Of a DNA stretch of 64,000 nucleotides, positions 1 through 9,140 are shown piece by piece. The stretch comes from Marinactinospora thermotolerans DSM 45154. GTDB taxonomy: Bacteria > Actinomycetota > Actinomycetes > Streptosporangiales > Streptosporangiaceae. Every line of letters starts with the position of its first letter. Position 1 is the stretch's first letter. Under the pieces are notes generated by a model. The model saw only the letters and a program-made list of their open reading frames with translations. It did not search any database and was not told the DNA's origin. Both the position numbers and the translations under genes were made by a program. Location: assembly GCF_900167435.1 (NCBI RefSeq), contig NZ_FUWS01000010.1, positions 213,455 to 277,454 on the forward strand, written 5' to 3'.

Positions 1-1
1 T

Positions 2-769
2 TCAGGAATCGGACTTCTGTCCACCGCCGCCGCGCTGCGGGAGGCCCGCCCCGACGCGGACCTGATCGTGTCCATGGACCCCGACCACATGCCGTGGGGT
101 CCACGCACACCCGACGACATCACCCGCCGGGCGCTGGCCGGTGCCCGCGCCGCCCTGCCGAGTGATCCCGACGCGATCGTCGTCGCCTGCAACAGCGCCT
201 CGGTCCATGCCCTGGCCGCGCTACGCGACGAGCTCGAACCCGCCATCCCGGTGATCGGCACGGTCCCCGCGGTCAAGCCGGCCGCCGACCTGGGAGAGCC
301 GATCGCGATCTGGGCGACCCCCGCCACCACCGGAAGCCCCTACCAACGCGATCTCATCAGCCGCTTCGCGCGTGATGTCCCGGTCACCCCGGTGGCCTGT
401 GTCGGCCTGGCCGAAGCGGTGGAGCACGTCGACGAGGCGGCGATCGAACAGGCCATCGCCGACGCCGCCAGGCTGACTCCCCCCACCGTCGGCGCCGTCG
501 TCCTCGGCTGCACCCACTACGACCTCGTCGGAGAGCGGATCTCCGACGCGTTGGGGCGGCGCCCCGTACTGCTGACCGCGGCCGGTGCGGTCGCCGCCCA
601 GACCCTGCGCCGACTGGGCACCGGCCCCCGGACCGACGCCCCGCGCACGGGGAGCCTGACCGTGCTCGCCAGTGGCCGCCCCGCCTCGCTGCCCGACGCG
701 GCGCTGTCCTACCCCGCCGGCGCCCTCCTGGCACTGCCGCCGTTGCCGGCCCCTTCGCGGGGCGCCTGA
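2..769 (+). CDS. murI: Glutamate racemase, 5' end cut by window edge
   Basis: Interconverts L- and D-glutamate in the cytoplasm and so supplies D-Glu for peptidoglycan. The frame is open from the window edge, so a short N-terminal piece is missing; 255 residues are visible. The first residues (SGIGLLS) match the family's N-terminal DSG motif. ACNSAS near residue 62 carries the first catalytic Cys and GCTHY near residue 169 the second, so both acid/base cysteines are present. The C-terminus is short and proline-rich. The next gene is convergent and starts its stop codon 7 bp away. The visible family could also cover broader Asp/Glu racemases, but the paired Cys motifs and cell-wall context favour MurI. 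Confidence 0.9.
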   Translation, partial: SGIGLLSTAAALREARPDADLIVSMDPDHMPWGPRTPDDITRRALAGARAALPSDPDAIVVACNSASVHALAALRDELEPAIPVIGTVPAVKPAADLGEPIAIWATPATTGSPYQRDLISRFARDVPVTPVACVGLAEAVEHVDEAAIEQAIADAARLTPPTVGAVVLGCTHYDLVGERISDALGRRPVLLTAAGAVAAQTLRRLGTGPRTDAPRTGSLTVLASGRPASLPDAALSYPAGALLALPPLPAPSRGA

Positions 770-776
770 GCGCGGA

Positions 777-2228
777 TCAGGCGTGTGTCGCGTGCATGGC
801 CGCGGCACTGGACAAGGTGCGCACCAGGGAGCGCACCCCGGGGACGTCCTCATCGTGCAGAAGCGTCTCCAGCAACGCCAGCGCGGCCATCTGGTCGCCG
901 GGGGCGCGGCGCACCCGAGCCCACTGCGTCTCGACGACCACGTCGGCGAGCTTGAGCGTCCGTCCCACCTGGCCGAACGCGGCGAGCAGCGTCGTGTCGT
1001 CGGGGCGTAGTTCGAGCGCGGCGAGCACGAGGTCGGCCTGGCGTTCGGGGTCCACCTCGTCGGCCTGCTCCGCGCGAAGGCGCACCAACAGCTCTTCGGG
1101 TTCGACCTGGAGTACCGGGGGAGGGATCCTGGCGGCCCCCTCGCGGGCCTCGATCAGGTCGTCACGCAGGTCGTCGGCGCGCCGGAGCCGGAACAGCGCC
1201 CGTTGCGCGCGCTGGACCGTGGACAGGGCGACCCAGCGGGCGCCACGAGCCGTGGCGAGCCGCAGCGCGATCAGGGCCATCTCCAGACACGGCCGATAGG
1301 CCCCCACCTTCTCCAGGTAGCGGGTCCAGCTGGTCAGGGTCGCACCGATGCGCCAGTCGTTGCGGACCACTCCCACCTCGACGAGCTGTTCCACCGCCTC
1401 GACCCAGGTCAGGCGCAGGGAGGGGTGCGCCTCGGCCTCAAGGACGTCGGGCAGCACGGCCAGGGCCTCCTCGGCCGGACGGCGTCCCGTCCGCGCCAAC
1501 CAGGCCATCAGCCGTGCCCGTTCGAACCTGATCCGGCGATGGGCGTCGGTGCGCGGAGCCCCCTCGGGCCATCGGGCGACACCGTTGTTCTCCAGATGGG
1601 CCAGGACGTCGAGCGCCGCGCTGTGCCGGTCGAGGTGCCGTAGCGCGCGGACGTAGCCGAAGCCGTAGTACAGCCCCACGTCGGTCCCCGTGGCGCGGAC
1701 CCGCGCGGCCTGGGCGTCGAGATGGTGCACCGCCTCGTCCGGACGCTCGTCGTCGACCAGCATGGCCGCGTGGGCCAGGGCGAGCGCCTCGAACGCCGGC
1801 TGTCCGGGTTCGGTGTGCTGGGCGGCCTCGGTGAGCAGGGCCGCGCGGTCGACGGCGTATCCGGGGCCGTCGATATTGGCGTAGCAGGACAGGAGGTTCT
1901 CCGCGCCGCACACCGGCGGAGGGCAGTAGCCCGTCCCCTGCGCGTGGAGGGCGCCACGGTGCGCCTCGGCGTCGGCCAGCGCGATCGCCCCGTGCTTGAG
2001 CGGGCCCACCCGGGCGGCCAGCGGCCAGTGCCGAAGGTACTCCTCCAGGCGCGGCACCCCCTCGGCGGCCCGCGCGACGCGCAACGCCTGCGGCAGTTCG
2101 GCGTCCAGACGGGTGAGATTGCCTTCGAGCGCGAGCCGGGGCATCCGCTCCACCGCGGCGGCGAGCTCGGTATGGCCGGCAGCTCTCAGTTCCCGGGCCG
2201 TCCCGCCGACCCACGCCCACAGCGCCAT
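777..2228 (-). CDS. TPR-like helical repeat protein, function unknown
   Basis: A 483-residue, Ala/Leu/Arg-rich all-helical protein with a pattern typical of tetratricopeptide repeats over most of its length, for example alternating small and aromatic positions around GLYYGFGYVRALRHL. No catalytic motif, signal peptide or membrane segment is seen. The frame stays open far upstream, but the ATG at 2228 is preceded by a strong GGGAGGGGAAGG ribosome binding site and the first residues MALWAWVGG look native, so the longer version is rejected. It is divergent from the small protein gene at 2447. Its role is unknown; TPR proteins usually mediate protein contacts. Confidence 0.75.
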   Translation of the reverse strand: MALWAWVGGTARELRAAGHTELAAAVERMPRLALEGNLTRLDAELPQALRVARAAEGVPRLEEYLRHWPLAARVGPLKHGAIALADAEAHRGALHAQGTGYCPPPVCGAENLLSCYANIDGPGYAVDRAALLTEAAQHTEPGQPAFEALALAHAAMLVDDERPDEAVHHLDAQAARVRATGTDVGLYYGFGYVRALRHLDRHSAALDVLAHLENNGVARWPEGAPRTDAHRRIRFERARLMAWLARTGRRPAEEALAVLPDVLEAEAHPSLRLTWVEAVEQLVEVGVVRNDWRIGATLTSWTRYLEKVGAYRPCLEMALIALRLATARGARWVALSTVQRAQRALFRLRRADDLRDDLIEAREGAARIPPPVLQVEPEELLVRLRAEQADEVDPERQADLVLAALELRPDDTTLLAAFGQVGRTLKLADVVVETQWARVRRAPGDQMAALALLETLLHDEDVPGVRSLVRTLSSAAAMHATHA

Positions 2229-2446
2229 GGCACCTTCCCCTCCCGTTTGAATACCGAACGTAGCAGCACGGTTACGCGCGCGCGGGTTAAGCGGGAAAAG
2301 CGTTCCCAGACGTTGCCTATAGACTCGGGAAGACCGGGGGCGACGGACAGGTCCGGCGTGGCGCCGGGTAACGGGCCCGTCCCCCTGGCCCTCGCCGGGG
2401 TCCGGTCCCGACCCGTGGACACGCCAGCGGCGATGGGAGCGCTGTA

Positions 2447-2809
2447 ATGGGATGGCGGGATCGGTTCGGGCTGCGCCGGGCACGTCGGCGTGGCGGCCCC
2501 GGGACCAATCGGTTCGACCGTCCGGCCGAGGACGCCGACCTCCAGGCACTCGTCGATTTCGCCAAGAGCCGTGTGGGCGTGGAGTTCTACGTCGAACCCG
2601 AGACCTTCGCGACCGGCACCACGGCGGTGGCGGTCGCGACGGACGGCGAGTGGATCCGTCGCCGAGCGGGTTCTCCCGAGGTCGTCCGCAAACTCGCGCG
2701 CAAGCTCGCGGTGCCCGCCTACGACGTCCAGATCGTCGGCTACCCCAAGCGCATGCGCGACTGGACCGCGCGTAACAAGCGCGGCCTGTCCCTGGAGGAC
2801 GGTGCGTAA
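2447..2809 (+). CDS. Small conserved actinobacterial protein, unknown function
   Basis: A 120-residue protein with a basic N-terminus (MGWRDRFGLRRARRRGG) and a compact alpha/beta core containing VEFYVEPETFATGTTAVAV and DVQIVGYPKRMRDW. Similar small proteins are widespread in actinobacteria, sometimes labelled oxidoreductase without clear support; I see no cofactor-binding motif. It is followed after 16 bp by the AI-2E-type permease gene in the same orientation, so the two are probably co-transcribed. The region upstream (2229-2446) is shared with the divergent TPR gene and should hold both promoters. Confidence 0.8.
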   Translation: MGWRDRFGLRRARRRGGPGTNRFDRPAEDADLQALVDFAKSRVGVEFYVEPETFATGTTAVAVATDGEWIRRRAGSPEVVRKLARKLAVPAYDVQIVGYPKRMRDWTARNKRGLSLEDGA

Positions 2810-2825
2810 GGGTGGACTCCACCTC

Positions 2826-4070
2826 GTGACACCAGCAGAAGAAAGAAGCCCCGGCTTGCGCACGAGCGCTCCGACCAGGAAACGGACGGTCTCCGGGCCG
2901 TCCGGTAAAAGCGGCATGCCCCGTTGGCTGCCCCGGGCCATGCTCTTGGCCGCTTGGACCGTCACCGCCTTCGGCGTCGCGTGGTGGCTGCTCGTCCAGC
3001 TACAGAGCCTGCTCGTACTGCTGTTGATCTCGCTCTTCCTGGCGCTCGCCCTGGAACCCGCGGTCAACTGGCTGCACCGGCGCCACTGGCCGCGCGGCCT
3101 GGCCACCGGCGCGGTGATGGCCGCCGGGTTCGTCCTGCTCGGCGCGTTCTTCACCGTGCTCGGCTCCATGCTGGTCGGCCAGGTTCTGGCGTTCGTCGAC
3201 GAACTGCCCGCGATGACCCGCGCCGTGCTGCGCTGGGTCAACGCGACGTTCAACACCTCGTTCTCCCCGACGAACCTGTTGAGCGAGATCTCCAGCGCGA
3301 GCGGCCTGATCGAGCAGTACGCCTCCAGCCTGGCGGGCAACGTCTGGGGGGCCGGGACGACGGTCCTGGCGCTGCTGTTCAACGGCCTGACCATCGCGCT
3401 GTTCACCTTCTACCTGTGCGCCGACGGACCGCGTTTCCGCCGCACGATCTGCTCGGTGCTCCCCCCGCGGACCCAGCGCGAGGTACTGCGCGCCTGGGAG
3501 ATCGCGATCGACAAGACCGGCGGCTACATCTACTCGCGCGCCCTGCTCGCCCTGGTGTGCACCGCGGCGCACTACCTGGTGCTGGTCCTGCTGGACATCC
3601 CGTTCGCCTTCGCCCTGGCCCTGTGGGTGGGCGTGCTGTCGCAGTTCATCCCGACCGTGGGAACCTACATCGGGGGCGCCGTGCCGGTGCTGGTGGCCCT
3701 GTTGCAGGGACCGTGGCAGGCGGTGTGGATCCTCGTGTTCATCACCCTCTACCAGCAGTTCGAGAACTACCTGCTCCAGCCGCGCATCACCGCGAAGACG
3801 CTGGACATGCACCCGGCGGTGGCGTTCGGGTCGGTGATCGCGGGGGCGGCGATCCTGGGGGCCCCGGGCGCGCTGCTCGCGCTCCCGGTCGGCGCGAGCC
3901 TGCAGACCTTCCTCGGCCTCTACATCAGGCGTTACAAGGTCGAGGAGCACCCCCTGCTCGACGGATCCGCCGACTCCGAGGACGAGGAGGACGCCCCGTC
4001 GGTCGAGGACGGGGCGGGCGAGGACGACGCGGGGGACGGCTCCCCCGCTTCTCCCCGCGACGTCCGTTGA
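2826..4070 (+). CDS. AI-2E family (PerM/DUF20) membrane transporter
   Basis: A polytopic membrane protein of about 414 residues. Hydrophobic segments begin at LPRAMLLAAWTVTAFGVAWW and continue as a pair, then a large loop containing NATFNTSF, then at least four more helices toward the C-terminus, including the family-typical segment around QFIPTVGTYIGG. The tail is strongly acidic. The family exports small molecules or ions, including AI-2 or Na+/H+ exchange in some members; the substrate cannot be read here. The start is uncertain: GTG at 2826 gives a basic cytoplasmic leader, while ATG at 2916 would remove 30 residues. It lies 16 bp downstream of a small conserved gene. Confidence 0.85.
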   Translation: MTPAEERSPGLRTSAPTRKRTVSGPSGKSGMPRWLPRAMLLAAWTVTAFGVAWWLLVQLQSLLVLLLISLFLALALEPAVNWLHRRHWPRGLATGAVMAAGFVLLGAFFTVLGSMLVGQVLAFVDELPAMTRAVLRWVNATFNTSFSPTNLLSEISSASGLIEQYASSLAGNVWGAGTTVLALLFNGLTIALFTFYLCADGPRFRRTICSVLPPRTQREVLRAWEIAIDKTGGYIYSRALLALVCTAAHYLVLVLLDIPFAFALALWVGVLSQFIPTVGTYIGGAVPVLVALLQGPWQAVWILVFITLYQQFENYLLQPRITAKTLDMHPAVAFGSVIAGAAILGAPGALLALPVGASLQTFLGLYIRRYKVEEHPLLDGSADSEDEEDAPSVEDGAGEDDAGDGSPASPRDVR

Positions 4071-4266
4071 GCGGCCCGGACGGCGGGGCGCGGAGGGCAA
4101 CCTACCTCACCGCGCCCTCCGGAACGACGTCACACCGATGGGCGATTCCCTCCGACCTGACCTTTTTGGGCATTGATGGCGACAGTTTGTAGGAACTCCT
4201 TCACCGAACCGGTTCCCTAACGAGGGGTTCCCATCGCATACTCGCCTGGGAGGGGGGGACTGAAGG

Positions 4267-4791
4267 ATGGAACAGAATCTCACCGCTCTGTGCTGTGAGT
4301 GCGGCGCGATCCGCACGGTCAGCACCTACCGCGGTATCGGAGAAGCCCAATCGGCCTACGGGCTGGCCCGCTGCGTGGTGTGGCGGATGTGCCGCGTCTG
4401 CGGGCACCGGACCTACCACGCCTACCTACGCGCCGACGAGGAACGCGACGAACTCGAAGAGGCGCTCGACCTCGACGACGCGCTGGCCGCCGAAGCCCTC
4501 GACGAGGAGATCGAGCAGCTACGGCTGTGCGGCATCGACATCGGGCACGCCCCCGTACCCGCCATCTGGGACGGACAGCCCGTGGGCATGGTCACCCAGC
4601 GCCTGACCGACCACGCCTACGCGATCGTCCTCGACCCCAACGCCTCGGTCGTGGCCCGCCTGAAGCTGATCGACCTGATGTGGAACGAGCTGTCCATCGG
4701 CGACCACGACGACCGCTGGTACATCCACCCCGCCGACGACGAATCCCCCGGCTACGCCGTCCGCCTCTTCGGCTACCGGGTACGCCGCTAG
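4267..4791 (+). CDS. Zinc-ribbon-like protein (DUF6315-type), unknown function
   Basis: 174 residues starting MEQNLTALCCECGAIRTV. Cysteines in CCEC near residue 9 and in CRVC near residue 42 form a CxxC...CxxC arrangement that could bind one zinc. The middle is an acidic helix (DEERDELEEALDLDDALAAE) and the C-terminal half looks like a small beta domain (RWYIHPADDESPGYAVRLFG). The start is supported by a GGGAGGGGGGACTGAAGG stretch immediately before ATG. It is convergent with the helicase gene, the stops being only 6 bp apart. This resembles actinobacterial DUF6315-type proteins; the role is unknown. Confidence 0.7.
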   Translation: MEQNLTALCCECGAIRTVSTYRGIGEAQSAYGLARCVVWRMCRVCGHRTYHAYLRADEERDELEEALDLDDALAAEALDEEIEQLRLCGIDIGHAPVPAIWDGQPVGMVTQRLTDHAYAIVLDPNASVVARLKLIDLMWNELSIGDHDDRWYIHPADDESPGYAVRLFGYRVRR

Positions 4792-4797
4792 ACCTCC

Positions 4798-6852
4798 CTA
4801 GACCTCGCTGGGCACCCGGGCCGCCTCGTCGAGCCGACGCAGCGCCGCCCGCGCCACCCCCGGATCCGTGGTCCCCCAGTAGGGCGGAAGAGAGGCCCGC
4901 AGGAAACCCCCGTAGCGCGCGGTGGCCAGCCGCGGATCGAGAACCGCCACCACGCCCCGGTCGCCCGTCGCGCGCAGCAGCCTGCCGGTCCCCTGGGCGA
5001 GCAGCAGCGCGGCGTGCGTCGCCGCCACCGCCATGAACCCGTTGCCCCCGTGGGCCCCCACGGCGCGCTGCCGCGCCGAGGCGAGCGGGTCGTCGGGGCG
5101 CGGGAACGGGATGCGGTCGACGATGACCAACTGCAACGAGGGGCCGGGAACGTCCACGCCCTGCCACAACGACAACGTGCCGAACAGGCAGGTGCGCTCA
5201 TCGGCGCTGAAGCGTTCGACCAGTTGCCCGGTGGAGTCCTCGCCCTGGCACAGGATGGGGTGGTCCAACCGCTCCCGCAGCTCCTCGGCGGCCTGGGTGG
5301 CCGCCCGCATCGACGAGAACAGTCCCAGTGCGCGTCCCCCCGCCGCCTCGATGAGCTCGGCGATCTCGTCCACGTAACGGGGGTCCAGCCCGTCTCGGCC
5401 CGGGAGCGGCAGGTGCGCGGCGACGTAGAGGATGCCGCTGCGCGCGTGCTCGAAGGGGGAGCCCACGTCCAGGGCCCGCCAACGGGGTTCGCCCTCGGCG
5501 GAGTCGGACTCGCCGGGTTCGGCCTTCGGACGCTCGCCGCGCGGTGCGGACGCGGGTTCGCCCGTGATCTCACGGCCCAGTCCCCACTGGGCGGCGAACC
5601 CGGTGAAGGACCCCCCGAGCGTGAGCGTGGCCGAGGTGAGCACGGTGGTGCGGTCACCGAAGAGCTTCTCGCGCAGCAGCCCGCCGACGGTCAACGGAGC
5701 GACGTGCAGGGCGGGCGGCCGGTTGGCCCCCTTGGCCAGCCACACGACGTCCCGACGGTCGCGCAGCGGCGGTTCAAAGGACTCGAGGATGCGGACCGCG
5801 GTGTCGTGCACCTCGTTCAGCGCCGCGAGCGCGAGCCTGCGGGCCGTGGCGGCCTGGGGGTCCTCCTTGTTCTCCGGGCCGATGTCGCTGACACAGGCGT
5901 GCGCGGCGTCGCGGACGCCGGCCACGGCGGTGGCGAGGGAATCGGGGATGTGGTCGATGCGCCCGTCCTCGGCATCGGCGAAGAGGAGCGCCAGGCCGTC
6001 CGCGGTCTCGCCCAGGCGCTCGGTCAGCTCGACGTCGCACAGGCGTGCGGCGCGCTTGGCCGCGGTGGTGACGGCGCGCTCGCTCAGCGACCCGCTGGCC
6101 ACCGAGGTGACACGGTCGACGAGCTCGTGGGCCTCGTCCACCACGAGGACACGGTGTTCGGGCAGGATGTGGTAGCCCTGGGTGGCGTCGATGGCCAGCA
6201 GCGCGTGGTTGGTCACGACGATGTCGGCGCCACCGGCCTCGGCGCGGGCCTGCTCGGCGAAGCACTCCTGTCCGAAGAGACAGGCCGCCGCCCCCACGCA
6301 CTCGTTGCCGGCGACCGACACCTGCCGCCAGGCGAGGTCGGAGACCCCCGGCACCAGTTCGTCGCGGTCGCCGGTGAGGGTGTCCTCGGCCCACTCGTGC
6401 AGACGCTGGACCTGACGGCCCAGCGAGGACAGGGCCCGCGGGTCGAACAGGCCGGCCTCCTCGGGCTCGGCGTCGGCGGCGCCGGCCAGCCGGTTACGGC
6501 ACAGGTAGTTGCGCCGCCCCTTGAGAATGGCGAAGGTGGGCTCGCGCTTGAGCAGCGGCGCCAGCGCGGTGGCCAGGCGCGGAAGGTCGCGTTCGACGAG
6601 CTGGCGCTGTAGGGCGAGGGTGGCGGTGGAGACGATGACGGTGGTGTCCTCGGCCATGGCGTGCCGGATCGCCGGCACCAGGTAGGCCAGCGACTTGCCG
6701 GTCCCGGTGCCGGCCTGGACGACCAGGTGCTCCTCGGCGGCCACGGCGGCGGCGACCGCCCGTGCCATGGTCACCTGGCCCTCGCGGCGCGCGCCGCCGA
6801 GTGCGCGCACGGCGGCGTCCAGGAGTTCGTCGACGTCGGGGAGTTCAGCCAC
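4798..6852 (-). CDS. DinG/XPD-family ATP-dependent DNA helicase
   Basis: 684 residues, a superfamily 2 iron-sulfur helicase of the DinG/Rad3 type, expected to unwind 5'-tailed DNA or R-loops. Walker A is AGTGTGKS near residue 48, and Walker B is VVDEAHELVD. Between motifs I and II are four cysteines (LC in RRNYLCRNR, then NEC, AAC and QEC), the spacing expected for the 4Fe-4S domain. Motif VI is seen in QGTGRLLRATGDRGVVAVLD. The GTG start at 6852 has no obvious ribosome binding site. The gene ends next to a convergent zinc-ribbon gene. Confidence 0.92.
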   Translation of the reverse strand: MAELPDVDELLDAAVRALGGARREGQVTMARAVAAAVAAEEHLVVQAGTGTGKSLAYLVPAIRHAMAEDTTVIVSTATLALQRQLVERDLPRLATALAPLLKREPTFAILKGRRNYLCRNRLAGAADAEPEEAGLFDPRALSSLGRQVQRLHEWAEDTLTGDRDELVPGVSDLAWRQVSVAGNECVGAAACLFGQECFAEQARAEAGGADIVVTNHALLAIDATQGYHILPEHRVLVVDEAHELVDRVTSVASGSLSERAVTTAAKRAARLCDVELTERLGETADGLALLFADAEDGRIDHIPDSLATAVAGVRDAAHACVSDIGPENKEDPQAATARRLALAALNEVHDTAVRILESFEPPLRDRRDVVWLAKGANRPPALHVAPLTVGGLLREKLFGDRTTVLTSATLTLGGSFTGFAAQWGLGREITGEPASAPRGERPKAEPGESDSAEGEPRWRALDVGSPFEHARSGILYVAAHLPLPGRDGLDPRYVDEIAELIEAAGGRALGLFSSMRAATQAAEELRERLDHPILCQGEDSTGQLVERFSADERTCLFGTLSLWQGVDVPGPSLQLVIVDRIPFPRPDDPLASARQRAVGAHGGNGFMAVAATHAALLLAQGTGRLLRATGDRGVVAVLDPRLATARYGGFLRASLPPYWGTTDPGVARAALRRLDEAARVPSEV

Positions 6853-6924
6853 GCAAGTGACAGTACCGCCCGATGAGGACGGGCGCGGCCGTTCCCACAG
6901 GGCCGGCCGCGCCCGCCGGACCGG

Positions 6925-7719
6925 TCAGTGCTGGTTCTCCAGGTCGATCGACAACGCCTCGTGGTCGAAGCTGTAGTACCCCTTGACGTCCTGGCCGTCC
7001 TTGAGCGGGTGCGGGAACGACCAGGCCACGTCCGCGACCTCGCGTTCCCCGATCCGCGCGGACCAGTAGACCGCCTCCCCCTTGTAGGGGCAGTGGCGCC
7101 GGGTACGGCTGGGGACCAGCAGGTCCGTGCGGACCGCCTCGGGGGGCAGGTAGTAGCGGTTGGCGAGTCCGGTCTCGGAGAGGACCTTGGGATGTCCGGA
7201 CACCGCGAGGACCTCGTCGCCGAGCATGACGCGGACCAGCCTGCTGGACTGGCGCGCGTCCACCCGGTGGAACGGGTCGCGCAGGTGGCCGTGGACCTTC
7301 TCCTCCTCGTCGTACCAGGCGTCGGCCGCCTCCCAGTACAACGCGGCGAGGCCGCGCAGCCACGCCGCCTCGGCCTTGGGCTCGGGATAGGCCCACAGGG
7401 CGTTCTCGGCCGTTCGGTCGCCGACCGTCACCGACCAGTAGGCCGCGTCCCCCTTGTAGGGGCAGTGCGTCGTGTGGTCGGTCGCGGTGAGCAGGGCCGG
7501 CGTGACGTCCTCCATGGGGACGTAGAGCACCGGGAGCAGGCCGGTCTCGTGGAGCAGATGGCCGTGGTCGCTGTCGAGCACGATGGTCCCGGCCAGCTCG
7601 GCCCGGACCCGGCGTGGGAACGGATGCAGGTACAGGGCGTGCCGGGGTCCGTCGACGGAGTAGTTCACCGTTGTGGGCGCGTCGGCGGCCAGCGGCCCTC
7701 CCCCCAGGGTCAGCGACAT
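6925..7719 (-). CDS. Tandem DUF427 domain protein
   Basis: A 264-residue soluble protein made of two copies of the DUF427 fold. Each copy contains the characteristic HCPYKG..YWS motif (HCPYKGDAAYWSV in the first half, HCPYKGEAVYWSA in the second) and a conserved Tyr/Pro segment (VLYVPMEDV, NRYYLPPEAV). DUF427 proteins are small beta-rich proteins of unknown biochemical role, common in actinobacteria. The ATG at 7719 is chosen because AAGGGGGAC lies just upstream; an ATG 38 bp earlier lacks a better site. No operon partner: tRNA-Ala 1 lies upstream on the same strand and ends in its own hairpin. Confidence 0.85.
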   Translation of the reverse strand: MSLTLGGGPLAADAPTTVNYSVDGPRHALYLHPFPRRVRAELAGTIVLDSDHGHLLHETGLLPVLYVPMEDVTPALLTATDHTTHCPYKGDAAYWSVTVGDRTAENALWAYPEPKAEAAWLRGLAALYWEAADAWYDEEEKVHGHLRDPFHRVDARQSSRLVRVMLGDEVLAVSGHPKVLSETGLANRYYLPPEAVRTDLLVPSRTRRHCPYKGEAVYWSARIGEREVADVAWSFPHPLKDGQDVKGYYSFDHEALSIDLENQH

Positions 7720-7967
7720 GGTGTCCCCCTTGTTGTCGATGCCGCGTCCGAAGTTCATGCCCGCGCGGGGACGGTGGCAGTCATCGCGCGGGGCGGTCCC
7801 GTCCGGACCGGACCACCGTCGGGAGAGGAGGGCGCCCGTCGCTTCGCGTCCCCGGCCCCAAGGGGCCGTGCCCACGACGGTCCGGACGGTGCGGACCGCG
7901 AGGGTCCCGCATGTCGTCCCCGGGGCCGGCTCCGCGCGGGCCGGACACGGCGTCCGCGAAACGACGA

Positions 7968-7998
7968 GGGTCCCGTGTCCTGATCGGACACGGGACCC
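7968..7998 (-). terminator. Hairpin downstream of tRNA-Ala copy 1
   Basis: A perfect 13-bp inverted repeat (GGGTCCCGTGTCC, 5-nt loop) lies 11 bp past the 3' end of tRNA-Ala 1 on the minus strand. The following T content is weak, as usual in high-GC actinobacteria. Confidence 0.7.
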
Positions 7999-8008
7999 CG
8001 AGATCGAG

Positions 8009-8081
8009 TGGAGCTATGGGGATTCGAACCCCAGACCTCCTCCATGCCATGGAGGCGCGCTACCAACTGCGCCATAGCCCC
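8009..8081 (-). tRNA. tRNA-Ala (GGC), copy 1
   Basis: 73 nt with full cloverleaf. The anticodon loop ATGGCAT gives GGC (reads GCC). The acceptor stem GGGGCTA/TAGCTCC contains the G3:U70 pair that is the alanine identity element, and the discriminator is A. The 3' CCA is not encoded. A TATACT -10 box at 8096-8101 sits 14 bp upstream. Confidence 0.97.
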
Positions 8082-8095
8082 GAGTGAACTCCGCC

Positions 8096-8101
8096 AGTAT
8101 A
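8096..8101 (-). promoter_or_regulatory. -10 box of tRNA-Ala copy 1
   Basis: TATACT on the minus strand, placed so that transcription would begin a few bases before the mature tRNA. No convincing -35 is seen at the usual spacing. Confidence 0.5.
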
Positions 8102-8103
8102 CC

Positions 8104-9136
8104 CGACCCCGAAGGAGTCGATCCCGGCGGGAACGGCCCCGTCCCCGCGCCGCCATGGGACCCGTGACGTCGCCGCCGCGGGGGTCGGACCGTTCCGCCG
8201 GACGTGGACCCTGCGGGGCACGTCGAGTCCCGTTCCCCCTCGCGCGCGGGCTCGGCGCGCCGCTCCGCTTGGGGCACCGTGCCCGTCACACGAGGGCCTG
8301 TGCCCGACAGCAGAGGATGATCGGCGAGAGGGCACCCGTCTCGATCGGCGCATCGCGGACGCTGGAGCGGCCCCGGCCCGGGGCAGAGCCGTGAAACGGC
8401 GGGCCGCCCCGACACCTCGGACGGCTCCCGGCCCTCGGCCACCTACGCAGATCCGGCCGAACGCTCCGCTCCCAGCGAGGCGCAGTCCTCCCCCGTCCCG
8501 GACCACGGGCTGCGGCCCAGCGAGACGGGACCGCCCGGGGGTGGGACGCGCGGCGCCGCCCCGCCAGGAGACGGCCGCTCACCACCGTGCTCCGTCCCGC
8601 CGGCCTCCTCCACCGAGCCGGATCGCGATGCCCCGCGCCCCGGCGATCGCCGCCCCCCGGAGCGGCATGAGCGGCCCGGCGGGACGCCGCCACCGCCGGC
8701 CCCGGCGCGGACAATGGCGGGTCATGCCGTCCGCGCCGGCTCCGCCCACCATGTCCCTGTGGGCGTCGCGGCGGCCACGGTGATGGTCCACTGGCCCCCT
8801 GCCCCGCCCTCCCGGCCACGGGGTTACGACGGCCGTTCTCACCGCCGTGCGCACCGAAGCGATCGGACCGGGCCGCACGTGAGATCCGCGGGAAGAAGGC
8901 CGGGCACGTCCCCGACCGGGCACGGCGCGCGGAGATCGGCCGGATCGAGGAGGCCGCGCGGACCACCGGTCACCGGGACCTCCTCGGCGGGAAGCCGCTC
9001 CCCGCCGGCCACGGCACCACGCGGTACATGGGCCTCGTCGCGACCTCCACCCCGTTGTCGGGGAGCGCGCGGCCGGAATCGCGGCGATCGAACAGGCCGT
9101 GGCGTTCACCGCGCCGTCGTATCCGACCGGTCGGGG
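8104..9136. other. Gene-poor 1-kb stretch, probably decayed
   Basis: Very GC-rich sequence between tRNA-Ala 1 and the Lrp gene. Open frames on both strands are low-complexity Arg/Pro/Gly translations without ribosome binding sites or recognisable domains. Only the last 270 bp (8863-9140) shows protein-like sequence, listed separately. Confidence 0.5.
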
Positions 9137-9140
9137 CTAG
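8863..9140 (+). pseudogene. Possible remnant of a larger protein-coding gene
   Basis: The plus strand reads a protein-like segment (DRARRAEIGRIEEAARTTGH, then a glycine-rich GHGTTRYMGLVATSTP) and then continues only after changing frame into ERAAGIAAIEQAVAFTAPSY, stopping at TAG 9138-9140. The segment has no start codon with a ribosome binding site and needs a frame change, so it looks like a truncated, frameshifted fragment. I do not recognise the family with confidence. It abuts the convergent Lrp gene. Confidence 0.3.

Noticed and set aside
2229..2822. Extended N-terminus for the TPR protein gene
   Set aside because: The extension is Arg/Pro-rich low-complexity sequence overlapping the opposite-strand small gene, while ATG 2228 has a strong ribosome binding site.
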